Below are positions 48,890-56,997 of a DNA stretch of 64,000 bases, in pieces. How positions within the stretch are numbered: the stretch's first letter is position 1; each line of letters begins with the position of its first letter. The stretch comes from JAAXHF01 sp965242605 (lineage in GTDB: Bacteria; Desulfobacterota; Binatia; Bin18). The position numbers were made by a program, and so were the translations under genes. Below the pieces are notes generated by a model, which did not search any database, was not told the DNA's origin, and saw nothing but the letters and a program-made list of their open reading frames with translations. Location: assembly GCA_965242605.1 (NCBI GenBank), contig CBDESS010000001.1, positions 1,116,001 to 1,180,000 on the forward strand. Reading direction: 5' to 3'.

Positions 48890-49186
48890 CTAGTCGTCAA
48901 TGACGGTGGTTCTGATATCGGGCAGTTCTTTGACCTCGTCGTTTGACCAGCGAGTGTAGGCCCCGGAGACTGAGCCGTGGGCGTCTCTGGACCGGCCGCC
49001 GGCCTCCAGGTTTTTGTTGCGCACGGCGGCGGCGGTGTCAAGCTGGTGCTGGGCTTCTTCGAGTCCGGTCAGGGCGTTGCGGGTCGATGGAACGGTGGAG
49101 CGGTCTATGGCCATCGGCAGCACGGCACAGCCGGCCGCGGCGAAGGGCAGACACAGGGCCAGGATTGTGGATGTCGATTGTTTCAT
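48890..49186 (-). CDS. Small lipoprotein at head of the Tad array
   Basis: This 98-residue exported lipoprotein has lipobox FAAAGC near residue 19 and a helical body (LTGLEEAQHQLDTAAAVRNK). Its last 22 residues (YTRWSNDEVKELPDIRTTVI and two Asp) are the segment copied into the four chimeric genes. It is the only complete copy. The start at 49186 follows GGGGGGAT. It may be an accessory of the pilus, since it lies between the secretin and tadZ genes. Confidence 0.75.
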   Translation of the reverse strand: MKQSTSTILALCLPFAAAGCAVLPMAIDRSTVPSTRNALTGLEEAQHQLDTAAAVRNKNLEAGGRSRDAHGSVSGAYTRWSNDEVKELPDIRTTVIDD

Positions 49187-49204
49187 ATCATCCCCCCTGG
49201 GAAC

Positions 49205-49221
49205 GCGGGCATCCTGCCCGC
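49205..49221. repeat. Dispersed GCGGGCA...TGCCCGC palindrome upstream of lipoprotein
   Basis: This is the same palindromic element as at 44944-44960 with loop TCC, just upstream of the lipoprotein's ribosome site. It may affect expression of the array operon. Confidence 0.75.
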
Positions 49222-49318
49222 ATTTTGCGGCCTGTTTCATTACAGCCCATCTTATCACGAAGCGGCTGCCCGGGGTAGTAATACCAGTTCGCTGGGCGGG
49301 CCGGAGGCCGGCGCTCCT

Positions 49319-51766
49319 TTAATAATAATAGCCTCGGAGGCGGCGGCCAGGGCTGGGTTGGTCGCGCGGATTGGCGTCTGAAGGACGAAGCGTTTCGTCT
49401 CGTCCTTGCGGGATGGTGGCGGCGTCGGTCAGCCGGGCGGTGACGATGACGATCAGTTCGGTGGCACTGGAGCGGACCGAGCGGGTGCTGAACAGCATGT
49501 TGACGATCGGGATGTCTTTGAGGAGTGGCATTCCGCTTTCGCGCGATTCGCTCTGGTCACGGTACAGACCGGCGATGACGATGGACTCGCCGTTGCCGAC
49601 CTCAACGGTGGTCTCGGCCCGTCGGCCGTCAATGACCGGAATATCCACCCCCGCGGCCTGGATGGCTTCGGTCTCGGAGCGCTGCGAGACCTCGGAACGG
49701 ACGGTCAGCACAATCCGCCGGCTGTCTACTACGGTCGGCACAAAGTCGAGCAGTACGCCGAACTTCTTATAGGTGAAGATGATCGCTCCGTCCTCAAAGC
49801 CGGCGGGTAGCGGAAACTCGCCGCCGGAGAAGAAGCTGGCGGTTTCGCCCGAGATGGCGGTCAGGCTGGGCCGGGCCAGGACGCTGGCCAGGCCGGCGGT
49901 GGCCAGGGCGTCAAGCAGGGCGCTGAGCCGTGTGCCGTTGATGAACTGGCTTGTGCCCAGGGATGCGGCCTGACCGCCGGGCAGAGCGGCCTGCACGAGC
50001 GCGCCAGCCTCGTTGTCAATAAAGTTGGAGCGGCCAATCCGGAAGCCAGTAAAACCGCCCGGGCGGTGGGGTTCAATGACTTCCCAGTTGATGCCCAGGC
50101 TCTCGCTGACGCTGCGGTTCATCTCGGCGATCTGGACCTCGAGGTTGACCTGTTGTGCGCCGGAGACGATGAGGCGGTTGGCGACTGGAACCTCGTCGGG
50201 CAGGGCGGCCACGGCCAGCCGCATGGCCAGGTCGGCCTGGGCTGGGGAGGCGACTGTACCGCTGAGTTCAACGCCTTTGGTGAGCTGGCGGACGGAGATC
50301 TGTTTGAGTTCTTGCGCGCCCTCCAGGGCGGTCTGGACCGGGCCGACATCGATCACTGTGGCCACGGTCCAGGCGGCCAGCAGTTCGCCGCCGGCGTTGA
50401 GCACGGCGACTGAGGTGCGGCCAATGGCTTTGCCGACGAGGTGCAGGACGCCGGAGGAGACGAGGTTGACATCGGCGATGTCGGGGTTGCCGACGAAGAC
50501 GGAGCCGGCCGGCGCGTCAAGGCGCAGCAGGCGGCTGTGGCCGAGGGGCAGGGTGAGGGGGGGGGCGGTTTGGAGCTGGATCTGTGCGGGTTGCCCGCCT
50601 CCCTGGCCCTCTCTCTCAAGGAGGGTGGGAGTTGGAGACATGACCTGCGGGCGGGACGCCCGCGTTCCCAGGGTCGGAGACTGGGGGATGCTGGTGGCTG
50701 TGGGCGCGGGGCTGGCTGTGGGAGTTGGGGAGGGGGCGGTTGCTGTGGCTCGGGGTTGGGCTTTGCGCAGGTCAAGGACAATTTTGATCATGCCGCCTTG
50801 GTGCAGGGGGAAGGTGCGCAGATGATAGTCGCCGGTGAGGGTGGCGGTGAAGGTGCGGCCGTTGGGGTCAAGGACGGCTTCGCTGACGTATGCGCCGAGG
50901 TGCTGGCGGATTTGCGCAAAGTCGGTGGTCATCTGACGGTCAAACTCGACGGTGAGGCGCCTGGCGTGTATGCCGGCGGTGTAGCCGACGGTTTGGGGCC
51001 AGTCAAAGACGATGCGGCCGTAGCCGTTGTGGGCCCCGGCGCGGGTGGTGACTTGCTCGGCGGGTTGCCCCTCTGCCTGGCCCTCGCCCGCTGGGGGGCG
51101 GGAGTTGGAGACAGAACCTGCGGGCGTCCTGCCGGCGTTCCCAGGGTTGGAGGCTGGGGGGGTGCTGGCTGGGGCTGTGGGCTGTGCTTCCTCTCCCTTT
51201 GGGGGAGAGAGGGTTTCGGTGGAGGTTGTGGCGGTGGGGCGGGAGGGGGCGGTTGCTGTGGCTCGGGGTTGGGCTTTGCGCAGGGCGAGGACAATTCTGG
51301 TCATGCCGCTTTGGTGCAGGGGGAAGGTGCGCAGATGATGGTCGCCGGTGAGGGTGGCGGTGAAGGTGCGGCCGTTGGGGTCAAGGACGGCTTCGCTGAT
51401 GTATGCGCCGAGGTGCTGGCGGATTTGCGCAAGGTTGGTGGTCATCTGACGGTCAAACTCGACGGTGAGGAGCCCGGCGTGTATGCCGGCGGTGTAGCCA
51501 ACGGTTTGGGGCCAGTCAAAGACGATGCGGCCGTGGTCATCGTGGGTCCAGGCGCGGGTGATGACTTGCTCGGCGGGTTGCCCCCCTGCCTGGCCCTCCC
51601 CCGCCGGGGGGGGGGTGAGGGAATCGGAGGCTGGGGGTGCTGCCGGCGGGCGCGGGGCTGTCTGGGGTTGCTCGGTCGGCTCGGCGTCTGCCGGCTGGGC
51701 GGTGGCGGTCTTGCTGCCCCCCCACAGCAAGAGGGCAACAAGGGTTCCACAGGCGAGTTTAAGCAC
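49319..51766 (-). CDS. cpaC: Outer-membrane secretin CpaC/RcpA with duplicated AMIN-like domain
   Basis: This is the outer-membrane channel for the Flp pilus, about 815 residues. GTG 51766 gives a good signal peptide (LKLACGTLVALLLWGGSKTA). Two near-identical AMIN-like domains of about 100 residues follow, each with GRIVFDWPQTVGYTAGIHA and ISEAVLDPNGRTFTATLTGD or a close variant. Pro/Thr/Ser-rich linkers separate them. The canonical secretin part runs from about residue 400 with GSVFVGNPDIADVNL, a BON-like strand region and the C-terminal secretin domain (VLARPSLTAISGETASFFSG, DFVPTVVDSRRIVLTVR). AMIN domains bind peptidoglycan and are unusual in CpaC-type secretins. A TTG start at 51823 is possible. 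Confidence 0.92.
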   Translation of the reverse strand: MLKLACGTLVALLLWGGSKTATAQPADAEPTEQPQTAPRPPAAPPASDSLTPPPAGEGQAGGQPAEQVITRAWTHDDHGRIVFDWPQTVGYTAGIHAGLLTVEFDRQMTTNLAQIRQHLGAYISEAVLDPNGRTFTATLTGDHHLRTFPLHQSGMTRIVLALRKAQPRATATAPSRPTATTSTETLSPPKGEEAQPTAPASTPPASNPGNAGRTPAGSVSNSRPPAGEGQAEGQPAEQVTTRAGAHNGYGRIVFDWPQTVGYTAGIHARRLTVEFDRQMTTDFAQIRQHLGAYVSEAVLDPNGRTFTATLTGDYHLRTFPLHQGGMIKIVLDLRKAQPRATATAPSPTPTASPAPTATSIPQSPTLGTRASRPQVMSPTPTLLEREGQGGGQPAQIQLQTAPPLTLPLGHSRLLRLDAPAGSVFVGNPDIADVNLVSSGVLHLVGKAIGRTSVAVLNAGGELLAAWTVATVIDVGPVQTALEGAQELKQISVRQLTKGVELSGTVASPAQADLAMRLAVAALPDEVPVANRLIVSGAQQVNLEVQIAEMNRSVSESLGINWEVIEPHRPGGFTGFRIGRSNFIDNEAGALVQAALPGGQAASLGTSQFINGTRLSALLDALATAGLASVLARPSLTAISGETASFFSGGEFPLPAGFEDGAIIFTYKKFGVLLDFVPTVVDSRRIVLTVRSEVSQRSETEAIQAAGVDIPVIDGRRAETTVEVGNGESIVIAGLYRDQSESRESGMPLLKDIPIVNMLFSTRSVRSSATELIVIVTARLTDAATIPQGRDETLRPSDANPRDQPSPGRRLRGYYY
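50640..50670. repeat. Dispersed palindrome inside secretin linker, copy 1
   Basis: GCGGGCG (50647-50653) and CGCCCGC (50657-50663), followed by GTTCCCAGGG, lie in frame in the linker after the second AMIN-like domain, giving LGTRASRPQV. It matches the intergenic element at 44944 and others. Confidence 0.75.
51119..51143. repeat. Dispersed palindrome inside secretin linker, copy 2
   Basis: GCGGGCGTCCTGCCGGCGTT, followed by CCCAGGG, lies in frame in the linker between the two AMIN-like domains, giving NPGNAGRTPAG. It is an imperfect copy of the family and appears in a second linker that also contains a CTCTCCC/GGGGGAG-type repeat near 51188-51208. Confidence 0.7.
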
Positions 51767-51878
51767 TGGCTGTAACGTATCACACACTGATGAATAACTA
51801 CAGCCTGAAGTGTAATCGGGCAACGACGGCCCGGACAGCGGTCCGGGCCGTCTCAGGTCGTCTCAAGCCTGGGGTGGA

Positions 51879-52094
51879 TCAGGTGTTGCTAGAGATTACA
51901 TCACTCACCGCATCGGTCATCTCAGTCTGGAGATTTGTCAGGCTGGTGACGATTTCCTGCCTAAAGGCAACCACCGCTGTGCCGAGGCCGGCAGCGACCG
52001 CGCCGACCAGAATCGCGTATTCCAGGGCGGAGACGGCCCGGGTATCGCGCAGATAGCGCCAGATGGTTTTTGCGTGGTGTGTGAGTGTAGTCAT
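51879..52094 (-). CDS. flp: Flp-type pilin
   Basis: This 71-residue pilin subunit forms the pilus fibre. A basic leader (TLTHHAKTIWRYLRDTRA) precedes the conserved ALEYAILVGAVAAGLGTAVV hydrophobic segment with the glutamate at +5 and tyrosine at +6 of the mature protein. AAGGAGAAG lies upstream of ATG 52094. It is preceded in the same frame by another start (52343) and a charged coiled-coil segment with no stop between. Confidence 0.92.
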   Translation of the reverse strand: MTTLTHHAKTIWRYLRDTRAVSALEYAILVGAVAAGLGTAVVAFRQEIVTSLTNLQTEMTDAVSDVISSNT

Positions 52095-52343
52095 GCTTCT
52101 TCTCCTTATAGATTGTCTCGGCGTACCGGCGATCAGATTCCTTTCCTTATAGGCGGTGCGCTCAATGAGTACGCGGAGGGCTTCCATTGTCTCGGCGTAC
52201 CGGCGATCAGATTCCTTGTCCTTCTCTTTGCGGGCGAGGGTGGGCATGACTTTCTCGTGACGCCCTTTGTGTTCCCGCCGCCTCTTGTCGCTGGCTTTTT
52301 CCAGTTCCCGAACGCCTGACCAGTGGTGTGTGAGTGTGCTCAT
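52095..52343 (-). other. In-frame coiled-coil segment upstream of flp, second pilin-like start
   Basis: From ATG 52343, with its own AAGGAGAGG site, the frame reads STLTHHWSGV, like the start of the pilin (TTLTHHAKTI). It then gives a charged, heptad-like stretch (KEKDKESDRRYAETMEALRV, LIERT) and runs without stop into flp. This could be a pilin extension or a degenerate duplicate of the flp 5' region, with its body replaced by a coiled coil related to the Tad-array proteins (ALRALIERT). The short sequence around 52390-52520 contains a third copy of the DRRYAETMEA module. Confidence 0.5.
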
Positions 52344-52526
52344 GCTTCCTCTCCTTACAGGACGATAGATTGTGAATGGCATTTCCGGGTCAGGTTGGTT
52401 GTACAACAGGGGCGGTGCGCTCAATGCGTACGCGGAAGGCTTCACCCTGCTGGCGGAAGGCTTCCATTGTCTCGGCGTACCGGCGATCAGATTCCTTCTC
52501 TTTACGGGCTCGGTCATGGCTCTCTT

Positions 52527-54032
52527 CTAATAGAGGCGGCGGAAGTGTTTCAACTGCTGGGCGATGGAGCGAAATGCTTCCTTCAGCGTCTCGCGTGTGG
52601 CGCTGTTGACAAAAATGTAGGTTCCGTCCGGGTCGTCGGCCGCGCTTGAACACTGCGTCAGAGCGTTCTGCAGACTCGTCGAAACGCTGGGCATGGCTGC
52701 AATGACAAATATCTTGATACCAGCGTTCTTGGCTGCGGTACACGCTCTGCTCCGATGGTCTGCATTATAGCTGTCCGCGCCGTCGGTGAGCAGGACCAGC
52801 GCTTTTTGCACGGCGTCCTCCTCCGGGTCTACCGGATGCGTCCCGCCGCCCCACATGGACCGCCAGGAGGGCGCGAGCAGGCGGTGCGCCCAGGTTACGC
52901 CAGCCGCGGAATAGGTCTCTCCGTTTCTCACCTGCAAGCCGTTGATTGCCGTCCGTATCGTGCCCGTATCGGTTGTCAGCGGTATGATCGGGGGCGGGGC
53001 GGATTGGCAGTCATACTGGATGGAGTCATTGCCCAGCTTTGCAACGCCTGAACCCGGGGTGCCGTAGTAACACCAGGTCTGACGCCTGGGGGAAGCGACA
53101 CACTCGAAAGAGCCGTAAAAGTGCTGCATATCCGGCGGCACGTTGTAAAACTCCATCGTAAACGGCGCGTCCGTAGGCGGGGTGGCAGAGAAGGCCGGCG
53201 GGTTGTTGCCGGATGTGGAACGCTGATCGAAACACCCCTGCCAGTCTTGGGGCTTGGTGGCCGGGAGCGTCTGCCACTCGCCGGGGCCGGCAATTTTCAC
53301 CCAGCCGGGGCCGGTGGTCCAGTAGGGCTTGGGATAGTAGCGTTGGGTGGGGTAGACTGCCCAGCCGTTGTCTTCCCAGTTCGTTCGCTCGGTGGGGCCT
53401 AAGCGTACCCGTTCGTGCCAGGGAACGAGGCCGATTGCCGCGGAGCCGTCACCGCTCTGGTTCAGGATGCTGACGAGTTCCAGGGCAGCCTGTTTGACGT
53501 TCACCAGGAGCGAGCTGCCTCCCAGACGACGGTCCATTGAGGCGGTGACATCAATGGCCAGGGCAACTTCGGTCAGGCGTTCGAGCTGCTCAAAGCCGCT
53601 GCGGACCGTGGACGCGGCGGCGAGGCCGCCCCATATCCAGCGGCCAAAGACCGCACCGCCAAGGTCGGCCCTGGCGTGGACGGCGACTGTACCAGCGTTG
53701 CAGTTGGGGGTGAGGGTGATGGTCAGGGTTTCGGCGACTCGGGCGCGTTTGCCGGCCGGCAGGTTGGACAGCAGGTAGCGTCTGGCTATGGGTTCGAGGG
53801 CGGCGTTGAGCTCGGCGTCGGTCATGGCGGTGCAACTGAGGCTTTCCATCTCATTCATCAGGGCAACGCCGGCCGAGTCGGAGGCGACCTGGAGCAGGTC
53901 ACGCTGATAGGTGAGCTGGTGGTGGTCGCCGACGAGGGCGATGGCGGCCAGGCTCAGCATGGTGAACATGCCGGCGGTGATGGTGGTGACGGCGGCGCGG
54001 GTGTCGTGCAGAAATGCTGTGAGGTGTGTCAT
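52527..54032 (-). CDS. TadG-like pseudopilin with von Willebrand A domain
   Basis: This 501-residue protein has an N-terminal TadE/G-like hydrophobic helix (TITAGMFTMLSLAAIALVGD) and a long extracytoplasmic part. That part holds a VWA domain whose metal site reads DVTASM, with later LTDGADSYNADHRSRAC and a disulfide-rich region. VWA-containing TadG proteins are known in Tad loci and may act in adhesion or tip function. The last codons lie near the coiled-coil module of the flp region. It is 14 nt downstream of the next gene in transcription order. Confidence 0.88.
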   Translation of the reverse strand: MTHLTAFLHDTRAAVTTITAGMFTMLSLAAIALVGDHHQLTYQRDLLQVASDSAGVALMNEMESLSCTAMTDAELNAALEPIARRYLLSNLPAGKRARVAETLTITLTPNCNAGTVAVHARADLGGAVFGRWIWGGLAAASTVRSGFEQLERLTEVALAIDVTASMDRRLGGSSLLVNVKQAALELVSILNQSGDGSAAIGLVPWHERVRLGPTERTNWEDNGWAVYPTQRYYPKPYWTTGPGWVKIAGPGEWQTLPATKPQDWQGCFDQRSTSGNNPPAFSATPPTDAPFTMEFYNVPPDMQHFYGSFECVASPRRQTWCYYGTPGSGVAKLGNDSIQYDCQSAPPPIIPLTTDTGTIRTAINGLQVRNGETYSAAGVTWAHRLLAPSWRSMWGGGTHPVDPEEDAVQKALVLLTDGADSYNADHRSRACTAAKNAGIKIFVIAAMPSVSTSLQNALTQCSSAADDPDGTYIFVNSATRETLKEAFRSIAQQLKHFRRLY

Positions 54033-54046
54033 AGGCTCCTGTCCGC

Positions 54047-54586
54047 TCAGGCCGGGGCCGGGGGCACGATGTCGTCACGGACCGGCAGGATGTGGTGCTG
54101 GTAGACGAGTTCATCGCCCTGGCGAATGCATACTTCGGCGACGATGACGACTTCATCAACGGTCATGGTGAACTGGGTCGGCAGGGTGGCGTTGCCCCCG
54201 GCCGGGCCGACTTTGCCGCAGCTGGCAATGCCGGTGTCGCTGGCGGCGTTCGTGCCAAACAGGTCGGTTCTGGCCCACAGCACGGTCGGGGCGTCATCCG
54301 CGGTTGCTTTGTGGACTGCGGAGGTCACGAAGGCGGCCAGCCGGGGCTCGAGCTGGTTGTTGTACAGGAACTGGCCCAAGTCTCTGAGGTAGTTGGCGAC
54401 CGGCGCGGCTTCCTGGCTGACGTATTCGGCCATTGTGACTGCCGAGCGGATGGTTTTGGCCTGGGCGGAGGACAGCCGGTACAGGTCAAAGCCGGCCACG
54501 GAAACGCTGAGCAGAACCACGGTGCCAATCGCGCACTCCAGGGCGGCCGATCCGCGGGTCGAATGCCGGGTCTTGGTCGTGTTCAT
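54047..54586 (-). CDS. TadE/F-like minor pilin 1
   Basis: This 179-residue protein has a short basic N-terminus and the TadE-type segment GSAALECAIGTVVLLSVSVAG, with the Glu five residues after the likely processing site. The rest is extracytoplasmic with two conserved Cys. Such pseudopilins prime or cap the Flp fibre. Its start overlaps the stop of the neighbouring TadE-like gene. Confidence 0.85.
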   Translation of the reverse strand: MNTTKTRHSTRGSAALECAIGTVVLLSVSVAGFDLYRLSSAQAKTIRSAVTMAEYVSQEAAPVANYLRDLGQFLYNNQLEPRLAAFVTSAVHKATADDAPTVLWARTDLFGTNAASDTGIASCGKVGPAGGNATLPTQFTMTVDEVVIVAEVCIRQGDELVYQHHILPVRDDIVPPAPA

Positions 54587-55134
54587 CAGGCTTCCTCCTG
54601 GAGACGTTCGTTGCGCATGACAGCCATGACGGTCAGGCCGCTCTCGCCAACGAGGCGCTGCCCGGCGCGGGCCAGGGCGGTCTGGGGTGTGAGGACCATT
54701 TTGACGACCACCATATCTTTGGCGTCGCCGCCGAGGCCAGCGTTGGTACCCTGCGATTCGGTCCCGGCCAGCATATCGGACGGGTTGTCGTAGACCTTGA
54801 CCTCAATGTTCAGGCAGAAGTCCGCCGGGCTTTCGTTTTCCGACTCGGTACAGGTCCCGTTGCTGCCGGCCAGGCTGAAGTCGATGGTCTGGCCAATCTC
54901 GGCAGTGATCGCCTCCAGGCATTGGGTCTCCAGCGCCGCGGCGCTGCTGGCCGCGCTGTCGGCCAGGGCGTTGGAGCGGACGACCCGGTTGGCGGCCCGC
55001 TGGAGCAGGTCGCCGACGAGCAGGGTGCTGGTAATCTCAACCACGCCGGCCAGGGTGAGGATCAGGAAAGACGCGGCCATAGCGCTCTCAAGGGCGACAG
55101 AGGCGCGCGTGTCTCGGAGAAAGTGTTGGATCAT
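54586..55134 (-). CDS. TadE-like minor pilin 2
   Basis: This 182-residue protein starts with FLRDTRASVALESAMAASF, followed by a hydrophobic helix of TadE type with the processing-site Glu. The extracytoplasmic part has a disulfide pair region (TCTESENESPADFC). It is the first of the three pseudopilin genes in transcription order. The N-terminal FLRDTRA motif resembles that of flp (YLRDTRA). Confidence 0.85.
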   Translation of the reverse strand: MIQHFLRDTRASVALESAMAASFLILTLAGVVEITSTLLVGDLLQRAANRVVRSNALADSAASSAAALETQCLEAITAEIGQTIDFSLAGSNGTCTESENESPADFCLNIEVKVYDNPSDMLAGTESQGTNAGLGGDAKDMVVVKMVLTPQTALARAGQRLVGESGLTVMAVMRNERLQEEA

Positions 55135-55276
55135 TGTCTACCTGCAATCGTGTTGATGCCGGAAAAGCCGGGCATCTGGGGACTGTTGGACACAGGGAAA
55201 ACGCCACTAATAGCATATTTCCTGATGGTTTGTCAAGCATTTTTTCGGGGCATCCCAGGTCGTTCGCCGGGGCGGG

Positions 55277-56962
55277 CTACTGGCCGGGTAGAGTAACCCG
55301 CACCATAGTCCCCTGGCCGGCCAGGGAGTTGAGGGAGATGCTGCCGTCGTATTTCCGCACAAGATGCTGGGCGGTGGTGAGGCCCATGCCTTTGGCGTCA
55401 GGCCGGGAGGTGTAGAAAGGCTCAAAGACCTTTTTATGCTGCTCGGCATCAATGCCGTCTCCATTGTCGGCGATGGCGATAAGAACCTCGTCGTCTTCAT
55501 ATCTGGTCTCGATGCGGATGAGGCTGTTCTTTCTGCTCCGGTGCTGAAGGGCTTGCAGCGAGTTGTCGAGAACGCTGGTGACAATCAGCGCGATGTCGGC
55601 CTTGGTGGCCAGGATGTTGGGCAGCGGATTCAACTCCTTGACGACGACCGCGGCCGTTTCGGCCCTGGTATTTTCCACGGCCTCATCAATACAGTCGTTG
55701 ATGTTCAGCCGAGCCGGGTCGCTGTCTTCGGTTTGCAGCAGCGACGGCAGGCGGCCGGCGACCTCGACAATATCGCCGGCCTGAGCGCGGATGCTTGATA
55801 CCAGGGCGGCCGCGGTTTTCAGCTCTTCGTCGATTGCCGGCGGTGAGCCGGCTTCGTTCGAGTGCAGCTTGGCCTGCACATCGTCAAGAACGTCGAGGCT
55901 GCCCTTGATGTGCTCTACGGAGGCGGTCAACTGCTGGGCGACGACCTCCAGCCCGACCCGCTGCGCCACGCCTTCCGCGGCGCGGGCGGGGCCGGCGTGT
56001 TGGTCGGCCTCCAGGGTCGCGATCAGGTTGTCCAGCCCGCCTGCCTGTCTGCGCCTCGACCGTCGGGCCAGACCGGCCCCCGGGCCGGAACCGGGGATAT
56101 ACGCCGGCGCTTCCTGGGGCGCGTTCTTGGGCAGCCGCAGGGCGATGGCCAGCCACATCAGCCACAGCGCCCCGCCCGAGGCCAGGATGCCGTTTTCGTA
56201 GTAGTCAACCAGCACCTCTTTGCGGTCAGCCTCGGCTTTCAGGTTGGCGCTCAGGCTCTCGCCATAGTCCGTGATGGTGCTGGCCGTGGCCTCCTGAAAA
56301 AAGGCCTCGGTCGGCTCATATTTGTCGAGCAGCACGAGGCCGTGGCCAACAAAGTTCTGGGCCGGGCTGGTCAGCACCGGATAACGGGAGATGATGCCGT
56401 CGCCCACCTGGACAAGCACGCGCGTCAGGCGTTCTTTTTCCGGCGGGGTCGGGGTGGTGATATAGGTGGTGATATCGTCGGTGACGGTCGAGACGCCGCG
56501 GACGAGCGAGGCGTCGCCGTTTCGCTGTCGCACCTGGTTGATGATTGTGCTGGAGGCCTGCGGCAGGTAGCGGATGGAATTGCGCAGAACGGCATAGCCG
56601 GTCTTGAAGCGCTCAACCTTTTCTTCCTTGGCGTCAATGGCGGTCAGGTAGGCGTTGAGATCATAGCGCATCCGCTCTGGCAGGTCAGAAATGGCCCGCA
56701 TGACATCCGACAGGTCGGCCTTGAGGCGTTTTATCCGGGGGATGAAGGAGATGAGGCCGTCAAAGTCAGACACCGGGTCAGCCCGGACCCGGGCGGCCTC
56801 AACGCTCCACTGGGATTCGATCTGGTTGATCCGCTGGATAAGAGAAATGGCGAGCCGATGGTTGACCGGCTGATTTGTGCGGGCCAGCCAGTACAGCCCT
56901 GCCGCGACTGTCACGAGAAACAGCGAGAAAAAGACGCCGATGGTGAGTGATCTGGCCCTCAT
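55277..56962 (-). CDS. Membrane sensor histidine kinase with DAHL-like sensor
   Basis: This 561-residue protein has an N-terminal signal-anchor helix (TIGVFFSLFLVTVAAGLYWL), a periplasmic helical sensor of DAHL type (residues about 30-255; IERI and LKADLSDVMRAISDLPERM-like stretches), a second membrane helix near residue 265, and a C-terminal HATPase domain (VTSVLDNSLQALQHR, IADNGDGI, GMGLTTAQHL). A canonical H-box is not obvious; the only candidate is VEHIKGSLD. Phosphotransfer may be atypical. It lies between the Tad genes and the cytochrome c peroxidase gene, with no response regulator visible. Confidence 0.85.
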   Translation of the reverse strand: MRARSLTIGVFFSLFLVTVAAGLYWLARTNQPVNHRLAISLIQRINQIESQWSVEAARVRADPVSDFDGLISFIPRIKRLKADLSDVMRAISDLPERMRYDLNAYLTAIDAKEEKVERFKTGYAVLRNSIRYLPQASSTIINQVRQRNGDASLVRGVSTVTDDITTYITTPTPPEKERLTRVLVQVGDGIISRYPVLTSPAQNFVGHGLVLLDKYEPTEAFFQEATASTITDYGESLSANLKAEADRKEVLVDYYENGILASGGALWLMWLAIALRLPKNAPQEAPAYIPGSGPGAGLARRSRRRQAGGLDNLIATLEADQHAGPARAAEGVAQRVGLEVVAQQLTASVEHIKGSLDVLDDVQAKLHSNEAGSPPAIDEELKTAAALVSSIRAQAGDIVEVAGRLPSLLQTEDSDPARLNINDCIDEAVENTRAETAAVVVKELNPLPNILATKADIALIVTSVLDNSLQALQHRSRKNSLIRIETRYEDDEVLIAIADNGDGIDAEQHKKVFEPFYTSRPDAKGMGLTTAQHLVRKYDGSISLNSLAGQGTMVRVTLPGQ

Positions 56963-56997
56963 AGGCTGTGACTCCTGGGTGTGGACATTGGCGGGGG

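Larger units (their letters stand above)
45975..48958 (-). repeat. Five-unit tandem amplification in the Tad locus
   Basis: Five direct units of 517, 646, 550, 679 and 592 bp run from inside tadZ to inside the lipoprotein gene. Each unit holds the tail of the lipoprotein gene, a small membrane/coiled-coil gene and the first 53 codons of tadZ. Junctions between the lipoprotein tail and the tadZ head lie at 46491/46492, 47137/47138, 47687/47688 and 48366/48367. Unit length varies because the coiled-coil gene carries different numbers of short tandem repeats. Units also differ by point changes, so they are not simple assembly copies. Confidence 0.93.

Noticed and set aside
46138..48946. Plus-strand frames through the array (for example 47791-48354)
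   Set aside because: They are antisense to the membrane and chimeric genes, which have the tadZ context, membrane helix and operon spacing.
45975..48958. CRISPR array
   Set aside because: Units are 500-680 bp with coding content, not 25-40-bp repeats with unique spacers; no cas genes are present.
50441..51775. 444-residue plus-strand Gly-rich frame
   Set aside because: It is antisense to the secretin; the apparent internal repeats come from the duplicated AMIN-like domains on the other strand.
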